Shown here: piece after piece, positions 54,562 through 63,056 of the stretch
Layout of the letters: each line of letters begins with the position of its first letter
Numbering within the stretch: the stretch's first letter is position 1
From: Bacteroidota bacterium
GTDB lineage: Bacteria; Bacteroidota; Bacteroidia; UKL13-3
NCBI GenBank assembly: GCA_013298895.1
Contig: JAAFJM010000013.1
Location: forward strand, 1-64,000
Direction of reading: 5' to 3'
Length of the DNA stretch: 64,000 nucleotides
The notes under the pieces: model-generated
The model's database searches: none
Told to the model about the DNA's origin: nothing
The model's input: the letters and a program-made list of their open reading frames with translations, nothing else
Translations under genes and position numbers: made by a program

Positions 54562-56109
54562 TTAAAAGTTTAAGTTTCTGTATTTGGCATAAATTTTTAA
54601 ATTGCTGATGGGGTGTATTTGCAATAAATGACTGTATTTGTCAAGCAAAGGCACTATTTCGTCATATGTTTTGCAGCGAGCCACGTTATATGATTGCCAA
54701 CCATAACTGTTTTCATTGGTGCTAAAATCAACCAGTTTGTTAAATAACTTTTGCTGCGAAAAAGTTCCGTTGTTATAATAAGTTATTGCTGGATTGGTAA
54801 ACGTATCAGGTTGTTTGGTTAATTGGTATTTTAACAACACTGGCAAAGCTTGATAGGAGAGGCTTGACAAATAATTGACATCGGGTTCTTTACCTTTGCT
54901 TTCGGCTTGGTAAATGTTAAATTCAGCTATCATTTTATCCCAACCTATTGGCACTGCCATTACTAAAATTACATACCAAACCAATGAGTTGGCTTTTACT
55001 AAATAAAAATTGCTTCGCTTGTTTACTATTTTTATAAAAGTAAGAATTAAGCCCGCTATGGTACAAAGTAAAAAGGCATAAACACCAATACGTTTGTAGG
55101 TTAGTGAAAACTCGTTGATGTATAAATTATTTTTGTAAGCTGCGCTCAATAACATGATTAAGTTTTGCGCAATCCATAAATAAGCCAATGTTTTAAGTGT
55201 TTTTTGCTGTGCAAAATTTTGACTTCCTCTAAAATACCAAAGTATAATGGCAATGGCTATTATTATAGAAAGTATCAAACTAAATATACCTTGATGCACA
55301 TAATCGGCATACGATATATTGGCAGGTAAAAGCGCGCCCCCAAACATAAACTGTAGGTCAATTATATTTACTAAAAGCAATAATCCATTTAATAAGCTGA
55401 GCATAACTACTCCTGTTTTAAACTCGGTTTCTTCTTCTACATTATTGCCTAAAAACGAATAACTTTGGTAACCATCAGAAGTAATGTTTAAAGGAATCAT
55501 TTTTTCGTAAATGGCCAATACTGCTAAAATACGCGGACGAAAAAATGCATACATTACTATAAAAGATGTGGCATAAAAAAATATTAACTTGGCAGTTAAA
55601 AATTTTAAGCTAAACTGTTGTATAAAACTACTGAAAGCAGCGTTGGAGGCTTGGTATAAAATTACAAATAATACAAATACCAAAGTGCTACTTAAGTAAA
55701 TAACTATGCGTTTGCGTAAGTTTCCGTTTTGTTCATTTTCTGAAAAATACTTTTGTTTGAACCTACGAAATATTTGTGCTATGGATGTTATGTAAGAGTA
55801 AAAAATATGCAATAAACTGGTTAAAACAGATTGTTGTTTCAAACTTACTGAAATTGATAAAAGCGTAAGTGACAAAATATTGGCAATTACAGTTAATACA
55901 TGTCCGTTCACATAAGCAAATACTGAACTTAAAATAGCTCCAGCAGTAAACAGCAACGACAATTTGTTTTTTAAATAATTAGGGTTTGAAATGAATAAAC
56001 CTGAGATAAGAATAAGGTTAAGAAGGAGCACGTTAGCACCAATGCCTTGCATGTAAAGTAAATAGGTGTAAACAATTGACGAAATGAAAATAATAAATCC
56101 GTTTTTCAT
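54562..56109 (-). CDS. DUF4153/DUF4173-like multi-pass membrane protein
   Basis: A 515-residue protein with about eleven membrane segments. The middle stretch STLVFVLFVILYQASNAAFSSFIQQFSLKFLTAKLIFFYATSFIVMYAFFRPR is characteristic of DUF4173. The C-terminal 130 residues (DKMIAEFNIYQAESKGKEPDVNYLSSLSYQALPVLLKY) are probably outside the membrane. In Bacteroidota such genes are found next to small winged-helix regulators, as here. Substrate or function is unknown. Confidence 0.8.
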   Translation of the reverse strand: MKNGFIIFISSIVYTYLLYMQGIGANVLLLNLILISGLFISNPNYLKNKLSLLFTAGAILSSVFAYVNGHVLTVIANILSLTLLSISVSLKQQSVLTSLLHIFYSYITSIAQIFRRFKQKYFSENEQNGNLRKRIVIYLSSTLVFVLFVILYQASNAAFSSFIQQFSLKFLTAKLIFFYATSFIVMYAFFRPRILAVLAIYEKMIPLNITSDGYQSYSFLGNNVEEETEFKTGVVMLSLLNGLLLLVNIIDLQFMFGGALLPANISYADYVHQGIFSLILSIIIAIAIILWYFRGSQNFAQQKTLKTLAYLWIAQNLIMLLSAAYKNNLYINEFSLTYKRIGVYAFLLCTIAGLILTFIKIVNKRSNFYLVKANSLVWYVILVMAVPIGWDKMIAEFNIYQAESKGKEPDVNYLSSLSYQALPVLLKYQLTKQPDTFTNPAITYYNNGTFSQQKLFNKLVDFSTNENSYGWQSYNVARCKTYDEIVPLLDKYSHLLQIHPISNLKIYAKYRNLNF

Positions 56110-56137
56110 GATGTGTTATGGTTTTTATGTTGATGTT

Positions 56138-56833
56138 TTAGTTTTTAATTAATTTAGGAATAAATCCATTGTGAGATTCGGTAAAAGCTTTGATTAAGCT
56201 ATAGTTTTCGGCCTTGAAAAAGGAAAGTGCAAACTGAAAAAGAATGATATAAACCAAAGCTATAAAAGTACTTAGCAGCAAACTTGATTTGATACTTATG
56301 AATTTATTTGGTGTGTTTTTTAAATAAAACATCAGTATTGCAGTAAACAAGAATATATTGATGATTGGGGCAATAAGTAGGAAACCTATAAAAGGAATGG
56401 CTGTTAGTAATAGCCCGATTGGCCCAAGTTGAATAGAACTAATTATACTTAAAATAATTAAACTGATTACTAAACCGTTTCTTAATAACTCAATAAATAG
56501 TTGGTTTTTAGAAAAATGAGAACAAATTACCACAATACCTAATGTGGTAAAATAGAAAATAGCGATATCTGCTAAATATTTAGGGGCAAATAACCTAAAT
56601 ATATCATCTCCACCCCACGATTCTGCACTTTGGTAATTTTCACTGGCATGAAGACTAAAACCCAAGAGTGGCGCTATAACTGCCATTGCTACAAGCAGCA
56701 ATAACCAATTATTATTTTTCAAAAATAATGAGTCATTTGATTTTAAATCATTAACAATCGATTTGATTAATTTATAGAATAACCAAATAATGAATATTGG
56801 TTGAATTAATAAGAATGGTATGGCTAGTATCAT
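56138..56833 (-). CDS. Multi-pass membrane protein of unknown function
   Basis: A 231-residue protein with about six membrane segments (ILAIPFLLIQPIFIIWLFYKLI, WLLLLVAMAVIAPLLGFSLHA, LADIAIFYFTTLGIVVICSHF, LLLTAIPFIGFLLIAPIINIFLFTAILMFYL and others). It lies 63 bases after the winged-helix regulator gene and 28 bases before the DUF4173-like gene on the same strand. No motif is recognised. Confidence 0.72.
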   Translation of the reverse strand: MILAIPFLLIQPIFIIWLFYKLIKSIVNDLKSNDSLFLKNNNWLLLLVAMAVIAPLLGFSLHASENYQSAESWGGDDIFRLFAPKYLADIAIFYFTTLGIVVICSHFSKNQLFIELLRNGLVISLIILSIISSIQLGPIGLLLTAIPFIGFLLIAPIINIFLFTAILMFYLKNTPNKFISIKSSLLLSTFIALVYIILFQFALSFFKAENYSLIKAFTESHNGFIPKLIKN

Positions 56834-56896
56834 ATAATTATTTTATTTTTTTAAAAGTACTTTTAAATTCAAAGTGAATAGACAAAAAAATATAGT

Positions 56897-57190
56897 TTAT
56901 CCTTTTATTAATTTTTCAAGCGCGTCTAAATGAGCTTTAAACGCAGTTTTTCCATCTAAAGTTGCCTCAAAAGTGGTGTTGGGTTTTTTGCCTACAAATT
57001 GTTTATTGATGGCTATATAACCTTGTTTTTCAAGGCCAGTAATATGGCTGGCTAGGTTACCATCAGTTAAGTTTAGTAACTCTTTCATGGTGTTAAAATC
57101 TACTTTATCGTTTACCATTAATACGCTCATAATGCCTAAGCGTATTCGGTTTTCAAAAGCTTTGTTTAAATTGTCAATATCAATTTTCAT
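56897..57190 (-). CDS. Winged-helix transcriptional regulator (HTH_34 type)
   Basis: A 97-residue protein consisting of one winged HTH: FENRIRLGIMSVLMVNDKVDFNTMKELLNLTDGNLASHITGLEKQGYIAINKQFVGKKPNTTFEATLDGKTAFKAHLDALEKLI. It matches the short regulators that Bacteroidota place in operons with integral membrane proteins. The likely role is repression of the surrounding genes. No effector domain, so it may sense through dimer or redox state, which is not visible. Confidence 0.88.
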   Translation of the reverse strand: MKIDIDNLNKAFENRIRLGIMSVLMVNDKVDFNTMKELLNLTDGNLASHITGLEKQGYIAINKQFVGKKPNTTFEATLDGKTAFKAHLDALEKLIKG

Positions 57191-57219
57191 ACTATGGTTG
57201 CGTTATAAAAATTGATGAA

Positions 57220-57864
57220 CTAAGCTTGTTTACGTTCGTATTTAAAATACATGCCAATGCCATAAATAATGTGCATTAAGCCAAAACCAATGGTCCAAAA
57301 AAGGAGTCCGTTGGCTAAAAAAAACATTGCCAATAATCCAATAAGTATTTCAATAATGCCCAATTGGAAAATATCGTTATAGGTATATTTACTCACGTTT
57401 ACCAAAGCCAAACCATAAAAAATTAAAGTAGCTGGCGCAATAAAAATACTTTGTCCATGGTAAATTAATAACAAACAAAAAATACCGCCAGTTGTCAAAG
57501 GAACCATCATGTTTATAAAAACACGTTTGGTTAAACTGTTCCAAATGCTATCTCCTGATTTCTTTGCTTTTCTGTAACTTAACCAAAAACTAGTACTTAA
57601 AGATAAAAAAAGGACTAATAACGCATCTACAAAACAAAACTCTTGAAATTTTAAACCAAATAATTTCATGGCAACTCCATCTTCGCCAATGCAACGTGTT
57701 ATGCCAACCACATTGATAAAAAACCAAACACCAAATGCTCCTAAAAGTGCATAAGTTCCTGCAAAAACTCCTGAAAGTCCGCTTAACGAAACAAATTTGG
57801 TGCTGCGTTCCATTAACTGGCGGATATGTGCTAGGTCGTTTAAATTGTGGTTTGAATTACTCAT
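57220..57864 (-). CDS. Multi-pass membrane protein, first gene of the membrane operon
   Basis: About 214 residues from the ATG at 57864. A longer frame starts at 57906, but that start lies within the promoter (57885-57914) and is not supported. Four or five membrane segments (LSGVFAGTYALLGAFGVWFFINVV, FCFVDALLVLFLSLSTSFWLSY, FINMMVPLTTGGIFCLLLIY, LGIIEILIGLLAMFFLANGLLFWTIGFGLMHIIYGIG). It is 29 bases upstream of the winged-helix regulator and probably of related function. Confidence 0.78.
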   Translation of the reverse strand: MSNSNHNLNDLAHIRQLMERSTKFVSLSGLSGVFAGTYALLGAFGVWFFINVVGITRCIGEDGVAMKLFGLKFQEFCFVDALLVLFLSLSTSFWLSYRKAKKSGDSIWNSLTKRVFINMMVPLTTGGIFCLLLIYHGQSIFIAPATLIFYGLALVNVSKYTYNDIFQLGIIEILIGLLAMFFLANGLLFWTIGFGLMHIIYGIGMYFKYERKQA

Positions 57865-57884
57865 ATTAAAAGTACTTTGTATTG

Positions 57885-57914
57885 CAAAGCTAATTTTAAA
57901 ATTCAATTTGTCAA
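57885..57914 (-). promoter_or_regulatory. Promoter of the membrane/winged-helix operon
   Basis: On the minus strand: TTG (57912-57914, within TTGACA), 19 bases, TAGCTTTG (57885-57892). An exact match to TTG-N19-TAnnTTTG, 20 bases upstream of the ATG at 57864. Confidence 0.83.
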
Positions 57915-57932
57915 GTATTTTTTTAAATAAAA

Positions 57933-57961
57933 AAAGCCTACATTTAAAAAATGCAGGCTTT
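57933..57961 (-). terminator. Terminator of the PKD-like secreted protein pair
   Basis: AAAGCCTACATTT (57933-57945) pairs, with one mismatch, with AAATGCAGGCTTT (57949-57961). Read on the minus strand it follows the stop of the gene at 57982 and is followed by T-rich sequence. Confidence 0.8.
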
Positions 57962-57981
57962 ACTAGGGGTTGAGGTATAAA

Positions 57982-58596
57982 TTAATATTTTAAAATAGTA
58001 AGTGCTCCAGGTTTTGGAAACACGGTAATGTTTCCGCTTCCACTTATATTGGCTGGGCAGCTCCCAAGTCCAGTAGCTGAGGTTATGGTAAATGTTTTAA
58101 TACCTGCCGTAGCATAAACTGGAGAGTTGATTAAATATGGACTAGAAGTAATACCATTTACAGTTACTGGCGTAGTTCCATCAGTGTAGGTTACATTCCA
58201 AGGACTTGTTCCCGATAACGTAATGTTTAATTTTGCCAAACTCGAGTTATTAATACAAATTGAATCGGTACCACTTATGGTTGCGTTTACAGTTGGTAAA
58301 ATAACAATACTCATTTTTACAGTATCACCAAAACAACCTGATGGCCCAATTTCAACTAAACGTAAAGTGTCGATTCCTGCAGTGGTTCCATAATTAATTA
58401 AAATACTATCTGTTCTGCCCGCAACAGTATTTATGGTTCCTAATCCATTTTTTAACGACCAACTGTAGGTTGAACCAAGTGATGGACTCACATCATAAAT
58501 TTTATTATTTGCGCCCGAACATACTGAATCTGATTGAGCAAAAGCAGTGGTTGTAATTAACAAAACCAAACTAAAAAGTGTAAATATTTTTTTCAT
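57982..58596 (-). CDS. Secreted PKD-like protein with short C-terminal tail
   Basis: A 204-residue secreted protein with signal KKIFTLFSLVLLITTTAFAQ. The mature part begins with a PKD-like unit (DSVCSGANNKIYDVSPSLGSTYSWSLKNGLGTINTV, SILINYGTTAGIDTLRLVEIGPSGCFGDTVKMSIVILP), followed by a second Ig-like unit (VNATISGTDSICINNSSLAKLNITLSGTSPWNVTYTDG). It ends PKPGALTILKY. The gene lies 9 bases after the one at 58606 and shares a terminator, so the two are one operon. Likely surface or extracellular structural protein. Confidence 0.75.
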   Translation of the reverse strand: MKKIFTLFSLVLLITTTAFAQSDSVCSGANNKIYDVSPSLGSTYSWSLKNGLGTINTVAGRTDSILINYGTTAGIDTLRLVEIGPSGCFGDTVKMSIVILPTVNATISGTDSICINNSSLAKLNITLSGTSPWNVTYTDGTTPVTVNGITSSPYLINSPVYATAGIKTFTITSATGLGSCPANISGSGNITVFPKPGALTILKY

Positions 58597-58605
58597 AATG
58601 AATAA

Positions 58606-59370
58606 TTAATAAGCTTGAATGGTAGGTGTAGTAATTGCTGGTCTAACATAAATTAAATAATTAGTAGGAATTGCAGCTAAAGTTGCAGCCGCATTTCCAC
58701 CTGCATAACTTCCGGGAGCAGGGTTTGATGCAGTAGCTGTTAAATTTGATGCAAAGCCTGTAATAACTAAATAATAGGTTCCTGCTGATAAACTTGAAGT
58801 AGGAATAGAGGTTAAAGAAATACTTCCACTTGTGGTAGGCAATGTAACAGCCGTTCCTAGAACATTTGTTCCTGAGGTTGAACCACTGCGTAATTCGAAA
58901 GTAATATTAAACTCGCCTAAATTACTTGCTCCCCCAATGGTTGCATAATTTGAAACCGATAAGGTTTTTGTACCTAAAACAGCACTTAAACAAATTGTGT
59001 CATTTGCTCCAACTGTTACTGTGGGCTTAGGATAAACATCAATAGGTTTATTTACTAAATTACTTGTACATCCAAATAAGGTTTCAAATGCTTTAATAGT
59101 ATCTCTAATCATAGCTGCAGTGGTATTGCCCCATGTTACGGTTGTTAATCCACTTCTGCCACCACCATCTAATTTTGAACTAGCACTACCTGCACCTAAA
59201 GTTAGGTTCCATGTAACTTGCGAGCCTGCATTTACCGTGGTGTCAATTCTAAATCCACTGGTGTTACCATTCCAAGTTTTTTGATTTTGTGCAAATGAGT
59301 TAAAGTAAAATATGGTCAATATTGTTAATAGAAATATTGTACTTAAAAAGGATGATTTTTTTTGTATCAT
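58606..59370 (-). CDS. Secreted PKD-like protein, partner of the gene at 57982
   Basis: A 254-residue secreted protein with signal FLSTIFLLTILTIFYFNSFAQ. The mature start (KTWNGNTSGFRIDTTVNAGSQVTWNLTLGAGSASSKLDGGGRSGLTTVTWGNTTAAMIRDTIKAFETLFGC) resembles a PKD-like unit. A second beta-rich unit follows. The protein ends VRPAITTPTIQAY, similar in length and character to the end of the partner (PKPGALTILKY). First gene of the two-gene operon. Function unknown; could be a pair of filament or adhesin subunits. Confidence 0.75.
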   Translation of the reverse strand: MIQKKSSFLSTIFLLTILTIFYFNSFAQNQKTWNGNTSGFRIDTTVNAGSQVTWNLTLGAGSASSKLDGGGRSGLTTVTWGNTTAAMIRDTIKAFETLFGCTSNLVNKPIDVYPKPTVTVGANDTICLSAVLGTKTLSVSNYATIGGASNLGEFNITFELRSGSTSGTNVLGTAVTLPTTSGSISLTSIPTSSLSAGTYYLVITGFASNLTATASNPAPGSYAGGNAAATLAAIPTNYLIYVRPAITTPTIQAY

Positions 59371-59590
59371 AAATTCCTAATTTAAGCATGCAATTTAAAC
59401 CATAATTCGTTTTTTACAATAGTTATATAAAATAGTACATTTTTATTTTAACCATACCTTTGAATTGAGCGCAATTCGTACAATTTAACTAACAAAATTT
59501 TTAATAGTGTAAAATTAAATATTTTGCTATTTGAGTATTTTCTATATTGCATATACTATTTTGTATTGATTAACTTATTTATTGCTTGTA

Positions 59591-60166
59591 ATGAATAGAA
59601 AAAAATTTATTGCTACATTATCCATTCTAGGCATTGGGTCGGTGGCAGGTTATTATGGTTTTCAGTTTGCCAAAACCAAAGGCACGCCCGATTTAAATTT
59701 TTTGGATAACAACAAAGATTTATTAGCCGACTTATGCGAAACCATTATTCCTAAAACCAATACGCCAGGCGCTAAAGAAGCCATGGCGCATGAGTTTGTA
59801 ATTTATTCATTAAAGCATTCAAAAGAGGAGGCTTTGGTAAATAATTTTATCAATGGACTTAAAGATGTGCAATCGTACTCGTTGAGCAAATACGATAAGC
59901 CTTTTACACAATTGGCCAAAAACGAGCAAATACAAGTAGTAGCCCATTTTCAAGAAATTGGCAAAAACTTTAGTGGTGGTTTGGGCAAAGTGCGCAATAA
60001 AATTTTAGGCAAATCATTCTTTTCTATACTAAAAGAAAAAACCAGCGTAGGTTATTGCACCTCTATGCTTGGCGCAAAACAAGGTTTGGCATACGAGTAT
60101 GTTCCTACTCGTTTTATAGGCTGTACCGATTTATTACCGGGACAAAAATCGTGGGCTACTAAATAA
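59591..60166 (+). CDS. Gluconate 2-dehydrogenase subunit 3-family protein
   Basis: About 191 residues from the ATG at 59591 (a TTG frame at 59582 adds three residues). N-terminal signal or anchor MNRKKFIATLSILGIGSVAGYYGFQFA. The mature part starts LADLCETIIPKTNTPGAKEAMAHEFV, the typical subunit-3 segment. In known GMC dehydrogenases this small subunit partners the large flavoprotein and helps export it. The GMC gene follows after 9 bases. Confirms the pair. Confidence 0.87.
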   Translation: MNRKKFIATLSILGIGSVAGYYGFQFAKTKGTPDLNFLDNNKDLLADLCETIIPKTNTPGAKEAMAHEFVIYSLKHSKEEALVNNFINGLKDVQSYSLSKYDKPFTQLAKNEQIQVVAHFQEIGKNFSGGLGKVRNKILGKSFFSILKEKTSVGYCTSMLGAKQGLAYEYVPTRFIGCTDLLPGQKSWATK

Positions 60167-60175
60167 AAAAAACAC

Positions 60176-61891
60176 ATGAGCGATTCATTAAACGTAAACT
60201 TAAATATAAAAGCTGAGGCACAAATTACTTACGATGCCATAGTAGTTGGAAGCGGAATTACAGGCGGTTTGGCTGCTAAAGAATTATGCGAAAAAGGGCT
60301 AAAAACTTTGGTTTTGGAGCGTGGCCGCAATGTAGAACACATTAAAGATTATACCACAGCCATGAAACATCCGTGGGAGTTTGAAAATAGGTTAGAAATA
60401 ACCGATGAAGATAGAACTACCAATCCGGTACAAAGCATGAGCTACGACCCTGGAAACAAACACTTTTATGTAAACGATCAAGACCATCCATACATTCAAC
60501 AAAAGCCTTATAACTGGATTAGAGGTTACCAAGTAGGTGGCCGTTCTTTAACTTGGGGCCGTCAAGTTTATCGCTTTAGTGATTTAGATTTTGAAGCCAA
60601 TTTAAAAGATGGACATGGAGTTGATTGGCCAATTAGATACAAAGATTTAGAACCTTGGTATAATTATGTAGAGCAATTTATTGGGGTGAGCGGCTGTGCC
60701 GATGCCATTCCTCACTTACCTCATGGCGATTATTTACCTGCCATGGATATGAATTGTATTGAAAAACATTTGGCCGAATCAATTAAGAAAAATTACGACC
60801 AACGTTGGCTAATTAGCTCGCGAGTAGCTAATTTAACCAAAGGTTTTAAAGATAGAGGTCCTTGTAATTTTAGGAATTTATGTAGCCGTGGTTGCCCTTA
60901 TGGTGGTTATTTTAGCAGTAATTCGGCTTCATTGCCTGCAGCAAATGCTACAGGAAATTTAACCATTAGGCCACATGCTATTGTACAAGAAATAATTTAC
61001 GACCCACAAACCAAAAAGGCCAAAGGTGTTCGTATTATTGATGAATTGACCAAAGAAACCATGGAGTTTTATGCTAAAATTATTTTCTTAAATGCATCAA
61101 CCATTGCTACTGCATCTATTTTATTAAATTCAAAATCGAGTTATTTTCCAAATGGATTTGGCAATAGTAGCGGACAGGTGGGTTTAAATTTAATGGACCA
61201 TCACAAAGGGGTAGGTGCAACGGGTATGTACGAAGGTTTTAAAGATAAATATTACGCAGGCCGCAGACCCGCAGGAGTTTATATACCAAGGTTTAGAAAC
61301 TTAAATGAACAAACCAAACATCCTGATTTTGTGCGTGGTTATGGTTATCAAGCTGATGGCGAACGCAGCGAATGGCCTGATGTAATGAAAGATGATGATA
61401 GTTTTGGTGAAGGTTATAAACAAAAATTGAGTACTCCAGGCCCGTGGACTATGTGGATGGGTGCTTGGGGCGAATGTTTACCAAACAGCGAAAATAAAAT
61501 TTGGCTCGATGCGGAGAAAAAAGACAAATGGGGAATGCCATTGGTAAATGTAAACTTTGAGCATGGTGCAAATGATATGGCCATGCGTAAAGATGCCAAA
61601 GAAAGTGCGCAGGAAATGTTAGAAAAAGCAAACTTCAAAAATATTAAGCCTTTTGAGTTTTTGTTTCCGGGAACAGCCATACACGAAATGGGAACAGCCC
61701 GCATGGGACGAGACCCTAAAACTTCGGTTTTAAATGCACATAACCAAATGCATGATGTAAAAAATGTATTTATAACCGATGGTAGCGCCATGGCTTCAAG
61801 TGGCTGTCAAAATCCATCATTAACATATATGGCATTAACTGCTCGTGCGTGCGATTATGCTGTAAGCGAATTGAAAAAAGGGAATATTTAG
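60176..61891 (+). CDS. GMC-family oxidoreductase (large subunit)
   Basis: A 571-residue FAD oxidoreductase of the glucose-methanol-choline family. The FAD Rossmann start YDAIVVGSGITGGLAAKELCEKGLKTLVLERG, RGYQVGGRSLTWGRQVYR, and the C-terminal catalytic block AIHEMGTARMGRDPKTSVLNAHNQMHDVKNVFITDGSAMASSGCQNPSLTYMALTARACDYA are visible. The lack of its own signal suggests export with the partner subunit. Substrate unknown: sugar, sugar acid or alcohol. Its TAG stop forms part of the heptad array at 61885-61940. Confidence 0.92.
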   Translation: MSDSLNVNLNIKAEAQITYDAIVVGSGITGGLAAKELCEKGLKTLVLERGRNVEHIKDYTTAMKHPWEFENRLEITDEDRTTNPVQSMSYDPGNKHFYVNDQDHPYIQQKPYNWIRGYQVGGRSLTWGRQVYRFSDLDFEANLKDGHGVDWPIRYKDLEPWYNYVEQFIGVSGCADAIPHLPHGDYLPAMDMNCIEKHLAESIKKNYDQRWLISSRVANLTKGFKDRGPCNFRNLCSRGCPYGGYFSSNSASLPAANATGNLTIRPHAIVQEIIYDPQTKKAKGVRIIDELTKETMEFYAKIIFLNASTIATASILLNSKSSYFPNGFGNSSGQVGLNLMDHHKGVGATGMYEGFKDKYYAGRRPAGVYIPRFRNLNEQTKHPDFVRGYGYQADGERSEWPDVMKDDDSFGEGYKQKLSTPGPWTMWMGAWGECLPNSENKIWLDAEKKDKWGMPLVNVNFEHGANDMAMRKDAKESAQEMLEKANFKNIKPFEFLFPGTAIHEMGTARMGRDPKTSVLNAHNQMHDVKNVFITDGSAMASSGCQNPSLTYMALTARACDYAVSELKKGNI

Positions 61892-61940
61892 TTGCTAGTT
61901 CTTAGTACTTAGTTCGAAGTTTACAGTTCGAAGTACTAAG
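61885..61940. repeat. Heptad tandem array over the GMC stop codon
   Basis: Eight in-phase units of 7: TATTTAG (containing the stop TAG), TTGCTAG, TTCTTAG, TACTTAG, TTCGAAG, TTTACAG, TTCGAAG, TACTAAG. Every unit starts with T and ends in AG. Confidence 0.75.
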
Positions 61941-62029
61941 TTTGGTTACTGAGCGCGGTCACTGAGCGTAAGTAGCCGAAGTGAATTATTTTAAGAATAC
62001 TTTATTAACAACCAAAGCCGCGCGGTAAC

Positions 62030-62094
62030 CATTCCCCCTTGTGTTAAGCCAAAGCAAGGCCGAAGGATGCCGAAAGCTTTCGGCAAGGGGGATG
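62030..62094. repeat. Nested palindromic element with perfect core
   Basis: The core TGCCGAAAGCTTTCGGCA (62068-62085) is a perfect 18-bp palindrome. The element is bounded by CATTCCCCCTTG (62030-62041) and its near-complement CAAGGGGGATG (62084-62094). The core shares the CCGAnAGCTnTCGG plan with the palindrome at 36570-36587. Confidence 0.75.
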
Positions 62095-62213
62095 TAAATA
62101 TCGAACAACAAAGTAAGAATAACTGAAGTTTTAGATGTGTGTTTTTCTGAAGCGGTTAGAAATAAACTTTGTATTTGATGATTTGTAGTTAAATAATACA
62201 ATTGAAAAAAGCC

Positions 62214-62260
62214 TTTTATGAGACCTATCTAACCAAATATAGGAGATAGGTCTTATAAAA
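62214..62260. repeat. 17-bp inverted repeat upstream of the cassette
   Basis: TTTTATGAGACCTATCT (62214-62230) pairs with AGATAGGTCTTATAAAA (62244-62260), one G-T wobble, 13-base loop. The sequence ATGAGAC recurs right after it (62260-62266). It may be a terminator or a boundary of an inserted segment. Confidence 0.6.
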
Positions 62261-62291
62261 TGAGACATATATATAAGTTAGGTGTAATTAT

Positions 62292-62852
62292 ATGAAAGCA
62301 TTAATTATTTTTTTATTTCCACTTTTAACTTTTGGTCAGACAAATGACAGATGGTGTATTGAGGACTTTTGGAAAGGAATAGATACTACTAAACTTAATA
62401 CGATTACCATTTATGAAAGATATAGCATGTGCATTAAGCAATTGCCAGACAATTTTTATCAAATGAAAAATTTAAAGACAATTTATATGGACACAGAAAC
62501 TCAACTTTTATTATTGTCTCCAAAAATTAAAAACTTTTCAAAACTTGAGACATTATTAATTCATAAATCAAAGATTAAAACTTTACCTAGAGAAATAGGT
62601 GACCTAAAAACACTTAAAAGTCTTAGTATAGCTTGGGGTGGAGGATTGACAGAAATTCCGAAAGAAATAGGTAAACTAGAAAAATTAGAATACCTAGATT
62701 TGTGGAGAAATAAGCTGACCACATTACCAGAAGAAATAAAGAACTTAAAAAAATTGAAAACGCTTAGACTGGGTGAAAATCAGTTTAGCAACTCAGAAAA
62801 AGAAAGAATCAAGAAACTACTACCAAATTGCAAAATACAGTTTGACTATTAG
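62292..62852 (+). CDS. Leucine-rich-repeat protein (cassette gene)
   Basis: A 186-residue exported protein with signal ALIIFLFPLLTFGQ. The mature part has leucine-rich repeats of the LP-x-E-I-x-x-L type: NLKTIYMDTETQLLLL, KLETLLIHKSKIKTLPREIGDL, TLKSLSIAWGGGLTEIPKEIGKL, KLEYLDLWRNKLTTLPEEIKNL, KLKTLRLGENQFSNSEK. LRRs bind other proteins. It is the only gene in the putative cassette and its start is 7 bases after the cassette's left boundary. Target unknown. Confidence 0.8.
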   Translation: MKALIIFLFPLLTFGQTNDRWCIEDFWKGIDTTKLNTITIYERYSMCIKQLPDNFYQMKNLKTIYMDTETQLLLLSPKIKNFSKLETLLIHKSKIKTLPREIGDLKTLKSLSIAWGGGLTEIPKEIGKLEKLEYLDLWRNKLTTLPEEIKNLKKLKTLRLGENQFSNSEKERIKKLLPNCKIQFDY

Positions 62853-62859
62853 AATAACT

Positions 62860-62986
62860 ACACCTAACAGCACCTACAATAAATTGGCGATTTTGTGTTA
62901 CGTAGAAACATTTGGGTTTTATGGAAATTTGGTTCTTCGCAACTATATTCGTGCTGAAAGCCGCCAACTTCTTGTAGCTGCGGAAC
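62860..62986. repeat. attC-like inverted repeat
   Basis: The left arm 62868-62889 (contains CTACAATAAATTGGCG) and right arm 62962-62983 (contains CGCCAACTTCTTGTAG) match at 18 of 22 positions when paired. The outer box ACACCTAAC fits RYYYAAC. The right outer box reads CATTATA, one substitution at the G expected for cleavage. Total length about 127 bases, within the range of long attC sites. Confidence 0.55.
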
Positions 62987-63056
62987 ATTATAAAATATTT
63001 TTGTATTAAAAACGAACAACGAATATCGAACAACGAAATAAATAATTTGATAAACT

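Larger units (their letters stand above)
61892..62291. other. Gene-free accessory stretch with nested palindromes
   Basis: Holds, in order: the rest of the heptad array; a direct repeat of ACTGAGCG near 61945-61975; a palindromic element at 62030-62094; and an AGACCTATCT/AGATAGGTCT inverted repeat (62214-62260). No coding region is credible. The concentration of repeats suggests past insertion events next to the cassette that begins at 62277. Confidence 0.6.
62277..62986 (+). mobile_element. Integron-like gene cassette (boundaries inferred)
   Basis: The left boundary GTTAGGTGT (62277-62285, fitting GTTRRRY) lies just before the LRR gene. After the gene comes ACACCTAAC (62860-62868, fitting RYYYAAC), which is exactly complementary to that left boundary, and then a long imperfect inverted repeat ending at 62986. 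Circularisation would join these into a complete attC-like site. No integrase gene is in the window. Confidence 0.55.

Noticed and set aside
57865-57906. Longer start for the membrane protein gene ending at 57220
   Set aside because: The extra 14 codons overlap an exact-consensus promoter; the ATG at 57864 is preferred.
62773-63009. Open frame overlapping the end of the LRR gene
   Set aside because: It runs across the attC-like inverted repeat in a different frame and looks like a chance frame.
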